This document shows positions 5,899-12,260 of a stretch of DNA of 12,401 nt, in pieces. Position numbers and translations under genes: made by a program. Origin of the DNA: DATBRG01 sp036560445. Lineage in GTDB: Bacteria > Pseudomonadota > Gammaproteobacteria > Burkholderiales > Methylophilaceae. The stretch covers positions 1-12,401 of the forward strand of contig DATBRG010000011.1 of the NCBI GenBank assembly GCA_036560445.1. The letters are read 5' to 3'. The notes beneath the pieces are model-generated. The model saw only the letters and a program-made list of their open reading frames with translations, had not been told where the DNA came from and did not search any database. Within the stretch, counting starts at the first letter, position 1. Each line of letters opens with the position of its first letter.

Positions 5899-7052
5899 GG
5901 TGCTTCCTCACTGATAGGCTGAGGTTTTGGGCGCTTGCCTATTATTACCGGAATATCTATCTCTTTCTGGTCGCGGGCAATTTTCAGTATGGCTCTTTTC
6001 TCAGGCTTAAGGCCGGAAATCAAATTCAGCATGCTTGAGCTATCCATTACTTCGCGGCCATCAATCTCCAACAGTATATCGCCAGGTTTGAGTCCTGCGC
6101 GCTCAGCAGGGCTGTCGCGTAGCACGCCTGCAATTAGTGATCCACGTGAGTTTTTGAGTTTGAATGATTCGGCCAATTCGGGCGTTATATCTTGTGTCTC
6201 AATACCTACCCAGCCGCGAGTCACACTGCCAGACCTGATAATTTGTTCCATGACCTGTTTAGCCAGGCTGACCGGTATGGCGAAGCCTATACCCATGGAG
6301 CCGCCGCTACGGGAATAAATGGCGCTGTTGACACCAACCAGATTGCCTTGGGTATCAATCAGTGCCCCACCAGAGTTCCCTGGATTGATGGGTGCGTCGG
6401 TTTGAATAAAGTTTTCAAAAGTATTGATACCAAGATGATTACGCCCGAGCGCGCTAATAATTCCTTGGGTTACGGTCTGACCAACGCCGAATGGATTACC
6501 AATAGCCAGTACTACATCACCAACACTTACTTTTTCCGGGTTCGCAAAGGTAATCGCGGGTAAATCTTTTAGGTTGACCTTGAGCACGGCCAGGTCGGTT
6601 TCCGGATCGGTGCCGACTACGCGTGCCGGTATTGTACGGCCATCTGCCAGAGCAACTTCGATTTCATCAGCAGCTTCTACTACGTGGTGATTAGTCAGAA
6701 TCAGGCCCTGGCTATTCACGATGACCCCAGAGCCCAGGCTGCTTTCACGTTGGGGTTGTTGATCATCTAGTTGGTCACCAAAAAAACGACGAAACAAGGG
6801 ATCTTCCATGAAAGGATGGGGGTTAGCGGCAGCCTTTTTGCTGGTGAAAATGTTGACTACAGATGGCATGGCCTTTTTAGCGGCGGAGCTATATGAGTTT
6901 GGACTTGCGGCTGAAGGCGTATCTTCTGCTTCTTTAATTAGTACAGTCTTTTCCTGTTTGTGTATCAGATTAGGATAAAACATCTGTACCACAAACAAGA
7001 CTGCAAGACTAACTGTCACAGTCTGTGCAAAAATGAGCCAAAGTTTACGCAT
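5895..7052 (-). CDS. degS: HtrA/DegS-like membrane-anchored periplasmic serine protease
   Basis: Periplasmic envelope-stress protease of the S1C family. The 385-residue protein has, in order, an uncleaved-looking N-terminal membrane anchor (about residues 6-24), a Ser/Ala-rich linker, a trypsin-like domain (about 55-275) and one PDZ domain (about 280-372). The triad is complete: H123 in TNHHVV, D153 in TDLAVL and S227 in GNSGGAL. A single PDZ plus an anchor resembles DegS, which starts the sigma-E response by cutting RseA. DegP and DegQ have two PDZ domains. The DPLFRRFFGD segment (84-93) resembles the LA-loop region of DegP/DegQ, so the exact functional class is open and symbols such as degQ or mucD could also be used. 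It is convergent with tatC and divergent from the Nif3 gene, with only 29 bases between starts. Confidence 0.88.
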   Translation of the reverse strand: MRKLWLIFAQTVTVSLAVLFVVQMFYPNLIHKQEKTVLIKEAEDTPSAASPNSYSSAAKKAMPSVVNIFTSKKAAANPHPFMEDPLFRRFFGDQLDDQQPQRESSLGSGVIVNSQGLILTNHHVVEAADEIEVALADGRTIPARVVGTDPETDLAVLKVNLKDLPAITFANPEKVSVGDVVLAIGNPFGVGQTVTQGIISALGRNHLGINTFENFIQTDAPINPGNSGGALIDTQGNLVGVNSAIYSRSGGSMGIGFAIPVSLAKQVMEQIIRSGSVTRGWVGIETQDITPELAESFKLKNSRGSLIAGVLRDSPAERAGLKPGDILLEIDGREVMDSSSMLNLISGLKPEKRAILKIARDQKEIDIPVIIGKRPKPQPISEEAP

Positions 7053-7081
7053 GAATGTTGAAGTACATCAGGTGAAGTGTC

Positions 7082-7828
7082 ATGAAAATAAACGAATTAG
7101 TTGATTATACCGGACAAACCTTGCAGGTTGAGCGCTTCCGTGACTATTGCCCGAATGGGCTGCAGGTTGAGGGGCGGGGCGAGGTTCATAAGATTGTCAG
7201 CGGGGTAACCGCCAGTATGGCGCTACTTGAGGCTGCACATTCAGCTGGCGCCGATGCGCTGCTGGTGCATCATGGATATTTCTGGCGCAATGAGGATGCT
7301 TGCATCATCGGCATCAAGCGCACCCGACTGAAATTTTTGCTGCAACATGAGATCAATCTGCTTGCTTATCATTTGCCATTGGATGCGCATCTGGATTTCG
7401 GTAACAACGTTCAGTTAGGGAGAGTGTTAGGGTTGACACTGAATGGCTGGGCGGGCGAACAAAATATAGTTGCCCACGGCAGTTTGCCCGATATCGTTTC
7501 ATTAAGGGATTTTGGCGATCATGTGGCGCGAGTGCTAAAGCGCCCGCCATTGCTTATCGGTGACTTATCTAAACCGATCAGGCGTGTCGCCTGGTGCACC
7601 GGCGCAGCACAAAGCTATCTGGAACTGGCGCTAAGCCTGAATGTCGATGCGTTCATCAGCGGCGAAATTTCGGAACAGACCGTACACCTTGCACGTGAAT
7701 CAGGCGTGGCCTACATTGCAGCGGGCCACCATGCTACTGAGCGTTATGGTGTGCAGGCGCTGGGCAATCATCTGGCCGCGAATTTTGGTTTGCAGCATGA
7801 GTTTATTGACTTGGATAATCCGGTTTAG
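7082..7828 (+). CDS. ybgI: Nif3/YbgI-like dinuclear metal-centre protein
   Basis: A conserved protein of the Nif3 (DUF34) family, whose members bind two metal ions and form toroidal hexamers. The precise cellular reaction is unsettled; it is often labelled GTP cyclohydrolase 1 type 2. The 248-residue protein has all expected metal ligands: H63 and H64 (VHHGYFW), D101 (LPLDAHLD) and H216 with E220 (GHHATERYG). The NGLQVEG motif (25-31) is also typical. Length matches the short bacterial form without the inserted PII-like domain. A good Shine-Dalgarno sequence (AGGTGA, 7070-7075) fixes the ATG. It sits between the protease and petABC, a placement common in betaproteobacterial genomes and with no known functional meaning. 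Confidence 0.93.
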   Translation: MKINELVDYTGQTLQVERFRDYCPNGLQVEGRGEVHKIVSGVTASMALLEAAHSAGADALLVHHGYFWRNEDACIIGIKRTRLKFLLQHEINLLAYHLPLDAHLDFGNNVQLGRVLGLTLNGWAGEQNIVAHGSLPDIVSLRDFGDHVARVLKRPPLLIGDLSKPIRRVAWCTGAAQSYLELALSLNVDAFISGEISEQTVHLARESGVAYIAAGHHATERYGVQALGNHLAANFGLQHEFIDLDNPV

Positions 7829-7941
7829 GCCTCTCGCTATCAGTTTTACGCTTTGTTTAGGTTTAAGTTTTACTCCGAAAGCTGTAAAATGCTGGGTTGA
7901 ACAATGTGCATGGCTATAAATCGCATTAAATTTGAGGGAAT
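7829..7941 (+). promoter_or_regulatory. Upstream region of petABC with candidate promoter and repeats
   Basis: This AT-rich gap should hold the petABC promoter. The best sigma70-like pair I see is TTTAAG at 7862-7867 and TAAAAT at 7885-7890 with 17 bases between; the -35 match is poor. A second -10-like box, TATAAA, lies at 7915-7920 without a good -35. AGTTTTAC occurs twice as a direct repeat (7842-7849 and 7866-7873). TTTTAC at 7868-7873 is also mirrored by GTAAAA at 7884-7889, ten bases on. A Shine-Dalgarno sequence, GAGGG at 7934-7938, precedes petA. The assignment is tentative. Confidence 0.35.
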
Positions 7942-7944
7942 GTG

Positions 7945-8541
7945 ATGGCGGATCAACAAGTGAATAAGGGCAAGCGGCGATTCCTGATTGCTGCAACTGC
8001 GGGTATGGGCGGTGTGGCGACGGCGGCAGTGGCAACTCCGTTCGTGCTGAGCATGTTGCCGAGTGAGCGTGCCAAGGCGGCAGGCGCGCCGGTGGAAGTG
8101 GATATTTCCAAGATTGAAGAAGGCGCCATGATCACCGTAGAGTGGCAAGGTAAGCCAGTGTGGATTATCCACCGCAGTAAAGAGATGCTGGATAATCTTG
8201 GAAAACATGATGACAAGTTGTCTGATTCTGATTGTTCTGTACCGCAACAGCCTAGCTATTGTACCAACCCTGTACGCTCGATTAAGCCGGAATATATGGT
8301 ATTGGTGGGTATATGTACTCACCTTGGCTGTTCACCATCACCTAAGCTCAAAGCTGGTGAAGACGGTATGGGCGGCGACTGGGTGGGCGGTTTCTTCTGT
8401 CCTTGCCATGGTTCCAAGTTTGATCTTGCGGGACGTGTACTTAAAGGCTCGCCCGCGCCAATTAACCTAGTGGTGCCAAAATACAAATACCTGAGCGATA
8501 CCCGCTTGCTGATCGGTGAAGATGGCAAGGGGACGAGCTGA
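7945..8541 (+). CDS. petA: Ubiquinol-cytochrome c reductase, Rieske iron-sulfur subunit
   Basis: Carries the high-potential 2Fe-2S cluster that accepts the first electron from quinol at the Qo site and swings to pass it to cytochrome c1. The 198-residue protein has the two cluster motifs CTHLGC (124-129; ligands C124 and H126) and CPCHG (152-156; ligands C152 and H155), with C129 and C154 able to form the usual disulfide. The N-terminus has a twin-arginine signal-anchor (K10 R11 R12 F13 L14 I15, then a hydrophobic stretch to about residue 38), so it should be a Tat substrate. I start it at the ATG 7945, five-to-six bases after GAGGGA. An in-frame GTG at 7942 would sit too close to that site. 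It is the first gene of petABC. Confidence 0.96.
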   Translation: MADQQVNKGKRRFLIAATAGMGGVATAAVATPFVLSMLPSERAKAAGAPVEVDISKIEEGAMITVEWQGKPVWIIHRSKEMLDNLGKHDDKLSDSDCSVPQQPSYCTNPVRSIKPEYMVLVGICTHLGCSPSPKLKAGEDGMGGDWVGGFFCPCHGSKFDLAGRVLKGSPAPINLVVPKYKYLSDTRLLIGEDGKGTS

Positions 8542-8543
8542 TT

Positions 8544-9827
8544 ATGGAAAAATATATGACTGGATTACTCGGTTGGGTTGACCAGCGCTTTCCGCTGACG
8601 GCTACCTGGAAAGCGCATATTTCCGAGTATTACGCACCTAAGAATTTCAATTTCTGGTACTTTTTCGGCTCTCTGGCGATGCTGGTGCTGGTGATACAGA
8701 TAGTCACAGGTATTTTCCTGACCATGAACTACAAGCCAGATGCCGATCTGGCTTTCGCTTCAGTGGAATACATCATGCGTGATGTATCGTGGGGCTGGCT
8801 CATTCGTTACATGCACTCCACCGGTGCTTCCATGTTCTTCGTGGTGGTTTATTTGCATATGTTCCGCGGCTTGCTTTATGGCTCATATCGTAATCCACGT
8901 GAGCTGATTTGGTTGTTTGGTGTGGCGATTTTCTTGTGCTTGATGGGCGAAGCATTCTTTGGTTACTTGCTGCCTTGGGGCCAAATGTCTTATTGGGGTG
9001 CCCAGGTGATTATCAATCTGTTCACTTCGATTCCATTTATTGGCCCGGATGTTTCACTGTGGTTGCGCGGTGATTTTATGGTGTCAGATGCCACACTTAA
9101 CCGCTTCTTTGCATTTCATGTGATTGCCTTGCCGTTGGTATTGCTGGGCTTGGTGGTCGCTCATCTGGTCGCGTTGCATGAAGTGGGCTCCAACAATCCC
9201 GATGGCATAGAGATCAAGAAGAACAAGGATCCAGTCACGCATATCCCGCTGGATGGCATTCCGTTCCACCCTTACTACACAGTTAAAGACATTATGGGGG
9301 TGACAGTATTTTTGATAGTTTTCTCCGCCATCATATTCTTTGCGCCAGAGATGGGCGGTTATTTTCTTGAGGCCAATAACTTTATTCCGGCTGATGCATT
9401 GAAGACGCCGCCGCATATTGCCCCGGTGTGGTATTTCACGCCTTATTACTCCATCCTTCGTGCGGTGCCGCCAGTGATGAATTCGCAGTTTCCTGGTGTG
9501 GCTGCCATGGGTTTGTCGGTCATGATATTCGCGTTATTGCCGTGGCTGGATCGTAGCCCGGTGAAATCAATACGTTATCGTGGCAAGCAATATAAAACCT
9601 GGTTGACTATATTCGTTATCAGTTTCGTGATTCTTGGCTATCTCGGCACGGTGCCATCCAATGTTTGGGGTACTTTTGCCGGTGATTTGCCGGTGATAGG
9701 CGGTACTGACCGTGCCACGTTAATTGCGCGTTTCTGTACCGTGCTGTACTTCCTATTTTTTGTGCTTATGCCATGGTACAGCGCAATTGATAAAACTAAG
9801 CCAGTGCCAGAAAGGGTGACAGCATAA
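8544..9827 (+). CDS. petB: Ubiquinol-cytochrome c reductase, cytochrome b subunit
   Basis: Membrane core of the bc1 complex, carrying hemes bL and bH and both quinone sites. The 427-residue, eight-helix protein is full length, without the b6/subunit IV split. Heme ligands are H91 and H105 in helix B and H192 and H207 in helix D. The Qo ef-loop motif that is PEWY in mitochondria is PVWY here (P294 to Y297, followed by FTPYYSILRAVP). The helix D histidines are 15 positions apart, against 14 in helix B. To my knowledge both features also occur in other beta- and gammaproteobacterial cytochromes b. It follows petA by two bases, and its TAA shares one base with the ATG of petC. The symbol fbcB is also used. 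Confidence 0.96.
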   Translation: MEKYMTGLLGWVDQRFPLTATWKAHISEYYAPKNFNFWYFFGSLAMLVLVIQIVTGIFLTMNYKPDADLAFASVEYIMRDVSWGWLIRYMHSTGASMFFVVVYLHMFRGLLYGSYRNPRELIWLFGVAIFLCLMGEAFFGYLLPWGQMSYWGAQVIINLFTSIPFIGPDVSLWLRGDFMVSDATLNRFFAFHVIALPLVLLGLVVAHLVALHEVGSNNPDGIEIKKNKDPVTHIPLDGIPFHPYYTVKDIMGVTVFLIVFSAIIFFAPEMGGYFLEANNFIPADALKTPPHIAPVWYFTPYYSILRAVPPVMNSQFPGVAAMGLSVMIFALLPWLDRSPVKSIRYRGKQYKTWLTIFVISFVILGYLGTVPSNVWGTFAGDLPVIGGTDRATLIARFCTVLYFLFFVLMPWYSAIDKTKPVPERVTA

Positions 9828-10564
9828 TGCTTAAAACAATAAAAACGCTGTTATTGGCCGTATTTCTGTTGCCACTGCTGGCCTATGCCAATGAGGATAT
9901 GCATCTTGATAAGGCGCCGATTGATCCAAATAATCAGGCCTCTTTGCAGCGCGGGGCCAAAACCTTCATCAATTATTGCTTGAACTGCCATGGCGCAAAT
10001 TACATGCGCTACAACCGGCTCATGGATATTGGCTTGAGCGAAGCACAGATTAAGGAAAACCTGTTGTTTGCCGGTGAAAAAGTGGGCGATACCATGACGG
10101 TGACTATGCCAAGGAAGGATGCAAAGGCATGGTTCGGTGCAGCGCCCCCGGATTTATCGGTGGAAGCGCGTTCACGCGGCGTAGATTGGCTTTATAGCTA
10201 TTTGCGCGGTTTCTACCGTGATGATACGCGTCCGACAGGCTGGAATAACACGGTCTACGACAAAGTTGCCATGCCTCACATACTCTGGCAATTGCAGGGT
10301 GAGCAGGTGCTCAAGGTTGAAGAGAAGCTGGATGCGCAGGGGGTGAAAACCGAAGCGCACACCTTGGTGCTGGATAAGCCGGGTATTTTATCCCCTGCTG
10401 AATACGATGAAACCATTGCCGATCTAGTGAACTACCTGGCTTTTATGGCAGAGCCAGCGAAGAGCAAGCGTTTGCAGCTGGGTTTGATTGCATTGCTATT
10501 TTTGAGCCTTATGTTCGTTGTTACGTATTACCTTAAAAAAGAATTCTGGAAAGATATACATTAA
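9827..10564 (+). CDS. petC: Ubiquinol-cytochrome c reductase, cytochrome c1 subunit
   Basis: Periplasmic c-type cytochrome that takes electrons from the Rieske protein and delivers them to soluble cytochrome c. The 245-residue protein has a Sec signal peptide (about residues 1-21, ending LLAYA before NED), a single heme attachment site CLNCH at 51-55, the APPDLS motif at 106-111, M149 (VAMPH) as the likely sixth heme ligand, and a C-terminal membrane anchor (about 217-236) followed by a basic tail. This is the standard c1 plan for Proteobacteria. Start and stop overlap petB in TAATG, so translation is probably coupled. The operon ends with the hairpin just downstream. Confidence 0.96.
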   Translation: MLKTIKTLLLAVFLLPLLAYANEDMHLDKAPIDPNNQASLQRGAKTFINYCLNCHGANYMRYNRLMDIGLSEAQIKENLLFAGEKVGDTMTVTMPRKDAKAWFGAAPPDLSVEARSRGVDWLYSYLRGFYRDDTRPTGWNNTVYDKVAMPHILWQLQGEQVLKVEEKLDAQGVKTEAHTLVLDKPGILSPAEYDETIADLVNYLAFMAEPAKSKRLQLGLIALLFLSLMFVVTYYLKKEFWKDIH

Positions 10565-10576
10565 AAATTACTCAAT

Positions 10577-10619
10577 GCGGGAGCGGCCGTGCTTTCAGCG
10601 CGCCTCCCGCTTTGTTTTT
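10577..10619 (+). terminator. Rho-independent terminator of petABC
   Basis: GCGGGAG at 10577-10583 pairs perfectly with CTCCCGC at 10604-10610 around a GC-rich 20-base loop that can pair further. TTTGTTTTT follows directly. It lies 13 bases after the petC stop and before sspA. Confidence 0.8.
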
Positions 10620-10640
10620 AGCTAGTAGGAAACCACAATT

Positions 10641-11240
10641 ATGATGACCTTATACTCAGGCACTACCGATCCTTACAGCCACCGCTGCCGCATTGTTTTA
10701 TTCGAAAAGGGCATGGATTTCCAGGTAATAGACGTTGATCTTGCTAATAAGCCGGAAGACTTGGCTGTCATCAACCCGCACAACGAGGTGCCGGTGTTGG
10801 TGGAGCGCGACCTCGTATTGCAGCAGGCCAATATTATCAATGAATACATCGATGAGCGCTTCCCGCATCCTCAACTGATGCCGGCCGACCCTGTCATGCG
10901 CGCCCGTGCTCGCTTATTCCTCTATAACTTTGAGGAGCAATTGTTCAGCCATATCAAGGACATTGAGACTGGTAATGCAAAAGCAGCAGAAAAAGCCCGT
11001 AATACCATACGCGATAACCTGACGCAGATTGTTCCTTTGTTCAGCAAGCAGCAATATGTGCTGGGCGATGAGTTTTCTATGCTGGATGTGGCAATTGCAC
11101 CGCTGCTCTGGCGTTTGGGGCACTATGGTATCGAGTTGCCTAAGCAGGCCGCACCTTTACTCAAGTACGCAGAACGTATATTCTCTCGCCCGGCTTACAT
11201 TGAAGCGATGACACCGTCTGAAAAGGCGATGCGCAAATAG
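10641..11240 (+). CDS. sspA: Stringent starvation protein A
   Basis: RNA-polymerase-associated protein with a glutathione-S-transferase fold; in enterobacteria it supports stationary-phase and acid-stress gene expression, without GST activity. The 199-residue protein has the thioredoxin-like N-terminal half (MTLYSGTTDPYSHRCRIVLFEKG) and the all-helical C-terminal half with SMLDVAIAPLLWRL. The conserved surface pocket motif P75-H76-P77 (in DERFPHPQLMP), known to be needed for activity in E. coli SspA, is intact. Two ATG codons are in tandem at 10641 and 10644. An AGGA at 10627-10630 lies ten bases before the first and thirteen before the second, so the first is preferred. It pairs with sspB, two bases downstream, and follows the petABC terminator, so its promoter should lie in or near 10600-10630. 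Confidence 0.95.
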   Translation: MMTLYSGTTDPYSHRCRIVLFEKGMDFQVIDVDLANKPEDLAVINPHNEVPVLVERDLVLQQANIINEYIDERFPHPQLMPADPVMRARARLFLYNFEEQLFSHIKDIETGNAKAAEKARNTIRDNLTQIVPLFSKQQYVLGDEFSMLDVAIAPLLWRLGHYGIELPKQAAPLLKYAERIFSRPAYIEAMTPSEKAMRK

Positions 11241-11242
11241 CA

Positions 11243-11674
11243 ATGAGTGAGTTAGCCTCCACTAAGCCCTATATGGTTCGTGCCTTGCACGAATGGTGTA
11301 TGGATAATGGGCTAACGCCGCATTTGCTGGTTAGGGTCAATTCGCAGACGCGTGTGCCGTTAGGCTATGTGAAAGATGGCGAGATTGTGCTTAATCTTAA
11401 CTATGCCGCAACTAAAGATTTGTTAATTGCAAATGATGCGATTAGCTTTTCGGCCCGTTTTGGCGGGGTGTCGCAGAATCTATATATACCGATAGATGCT
11501 GTACGCGGCATATTCGCCCGCGAAAATGGTCAGGGTATGTTTTTTCAGGAAGAGGCTTCAGATGGTTCGCAGCCAGATGCTGTCGAGCCTGGTGCTGAAG
11601 CATCTGAGGCGGCATCGAAGCCACAAAAGAAGCCGTCAACGGATAAAAAGCCATCGTTGAAGTTGGTTAAGTAG
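11243..11674 (+). CDS. sspB: Stringent starvation protein B (ClpXP adaptor)
   Basis: Adaptor that delivers ssrA-tagged and some other substrates to the ClpXP protease. The 143-residue protein has the folded SspB core (about residues 8-104, with SQTRVPLGYVKDGEIVLNLN and the FGG and IPIDAVRGIFARENGQGM segments), an acidic, Ala/Ser-rich flexible linker (about 105-136) and the short basic C-terminal peptide PSLKLVK, matching the ClpX-binding tail of E. coli SspB (ending LRVVK). It starts two bases after sspA and ends in a tandem TAG TAG. A hairpin lies 17 bases downstream. Pairing with sspA is conserved across beta- and gammaproteobacteria. Confidence 0.94.
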   Translation: MSELASTKPYMVRALHEWCMDNGLTPHLLVRVNSQTRVPLGYVKDGEIVLNLNYAATKDLLIANDAISFSARFGGVSQNLYIPIDAVRGIFARENGQGMFFQEEASDGSQPDAVEPGAEASEAASKPQKKPSTDKKPSLKLVK

Positions 11675-11690
11675 TAGTTCAGTTTGATTT

Positions 11691-11718
11691 TAACTGGCCG
11701 AGCCAGTTAGTAAATTTT
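11691..11718 (+). terminator. Possible terminator or operator between sspB and the tRNA cluster
   Basis: TAACTGGC at 11691-11698 and GCCAGTTA at 11702-11709 form a perfect 8-bp stem with the three-base loop CGA. The following GTAAATTTT is only partly T-rich and displaced by several bases, so termination may be weak. The palindrome also lies between a TTGATT (11684-11689) and a TAGTAA (11708-11713), a very weak promoter-like pair, so an operator role is the alternative. Confidence 0.4.
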
Positions 11719-11721
11719 CCT

Positions 11722-11797
11722 GCCGGATTAGCTCAGTTGGTAGAGCAGCTGATTTGTAATCAGAAGGTCGTTGGTTCGATTCCGACATCCGGCACCA
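11722..11797 (+). tRNA. tRNA-Thr (anticodon UGU)
   Basis: The full 76-base cloverleaf is present: acceptor GCCGGAT/ATCCGGC, D arm with GCTC/GAGC, anticodon loop TTTGTAA with TGT at 11755-11757, T arm GTTGG-TTCGATT-CCGAC, discriminator A and encoded CCA. The first pair of the anticodon stem (27-43) is a G/A mismatch. It is first in the Thr-Tyr-Gly-Thr-tuf order, the same as E. coli thrU-tyrU-glyT-thrT-tufB. Confidence 0.97.
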
Positions 11798-11817
11798 ATA
11801 ATTTTGCCTGTATTAGG

Positions 11818-11847
11818 TTTGACAGCCTGTCAAATTATCAGCATAAT
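11818..11847 (+). promoter_or_regulatory. Near-consensus sigma70 promoter with palindromic -35 region
   Basis: TTGACA at 11819-11824 is a perfect -35 box. CATAAT at 11842-11847 matches five of six -10 positions, and the spacer is 17 bases. Transcription would start about 11854, some eight bases before tRNA-Tyr. The -35 box lies within a perfect palindrome, TTTGACAG-C-CTGTCAAA at 11818-11834. It would drive tRNA-Tyr, tRNA-Gly, tRNA-Thr and possibly tuf independently of the first tRNA. Confidence 0.6.
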
Positions 11848-11861
11848 CTTGGGTTCGGTTT

Positions 11862-11946
11862 GGAGAGGTGGCCGAGTGGTTAAAGGCGACGGACTGTAAA
11901 TCCGTTCTCTCAGAGTACGAAGGTTCGAATCCTTCCCTCTCCACCA
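11862..11946 (+). tRNA. tRNA-Tyr (anticodon GUA)
   Basis: An 85-base class II tRNA with acceptor GGAGAGG/CCTCTCC, anticodon stem ACGGA/TCCGT, loop CTGTAAA with GTA at 11896-11898, a long variable arm containing CTCT/AGAG, T arm GAAGG-TTCGAAT-CCTTC, discriminator A and encoded CCA. Confidence 0.97.
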
Positions 11947-11993
11947 AATAGTAATACAAGATTTAGAGCCGATTGGCGTTGGTTATGCGGTGC

Positions 11994-12069
11994 GCGGGTG
12001 TAGCTCAGTTGGTAGAGCATTAGTTTTCCAAACTAAATGTCGCGAGTTCGAGCCTCGTCGCCCGCTCCA
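11994..12069 (+). tRNA. tRNA-Gly (anticodon UCC)
   Basis: A 76-base cloverleaf: acceptor GCGGGTG/CGCCCGC (one T-G pair), D arm GCTC/GAGC, anticodon stem TTAGT/ACTAA, loop TTTCCAA with TCC at 12027-12029, T arm GCGAG-TTCGAGC-CTCGT, discriminator T and encoded CCA. Confidence 0.97.
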
Positions 12070-12088
12070 AACAGGGATTTAGTAAAGC

Positions 12089-12163
<75 letters not shown>

Positions 12164-12169
12164 TTGATT

Positions 12170-12201
12170 TGGTGCTGATTTAAGAAAGCGCACCACTTTT
12201 T
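12170..12201 (+). terminator. Weak terminator or attenuator between tRNA-Thr and tuf
   Basis: TGGTGC at 12170-12175 pairs with GCACCA at 12190-12195 over a 14-base loop, and CTTTTT follows (12196-12201). The stem is short, so only part of the tRNA transcription would be expected to stop here. That would let the tRNA and EF-Tu transcript levels differ. Confidence 0.4.
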
Positions 12202-12216
12202 AACTGGATATATGGT

Positions 12217-12236
12217 TTTGGTTTAAGACCAAATTT
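12217..12236 (+). promoter_or_regulatory. Small hairpin in the tuf leader
   Basis: TTTGGT at 12217-12222 pairs with ACCAAA at 12228-12233 around TTAAG, followed by TTT. It lies about 25 bases before the tuf start, in a leader with no convincing promoter of its own. It could be an mRNA processing or stability element, or have no function. Confidence 0.3.
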
Positions 12237-12260
12237 ACGACTAAGTTAAAGGAAACGGTT

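Noticed and set aside
5895..7052. DegP/DegQ instead of DegS-like protease
   Set aside because: There is only one PDZ domain, the N-terminus is a membrane anchor and not a clear cleavable signal, and the length (385) is below that of two-PDZ forms. I kept the caveat that the class is not certain.
7942..7944. GTG as start of petA
   Set aside because: It is only three to four bases after the GAGGG site. The ATG three bases later has proper spacing and gives the usual MADQQ-type N-terminus.
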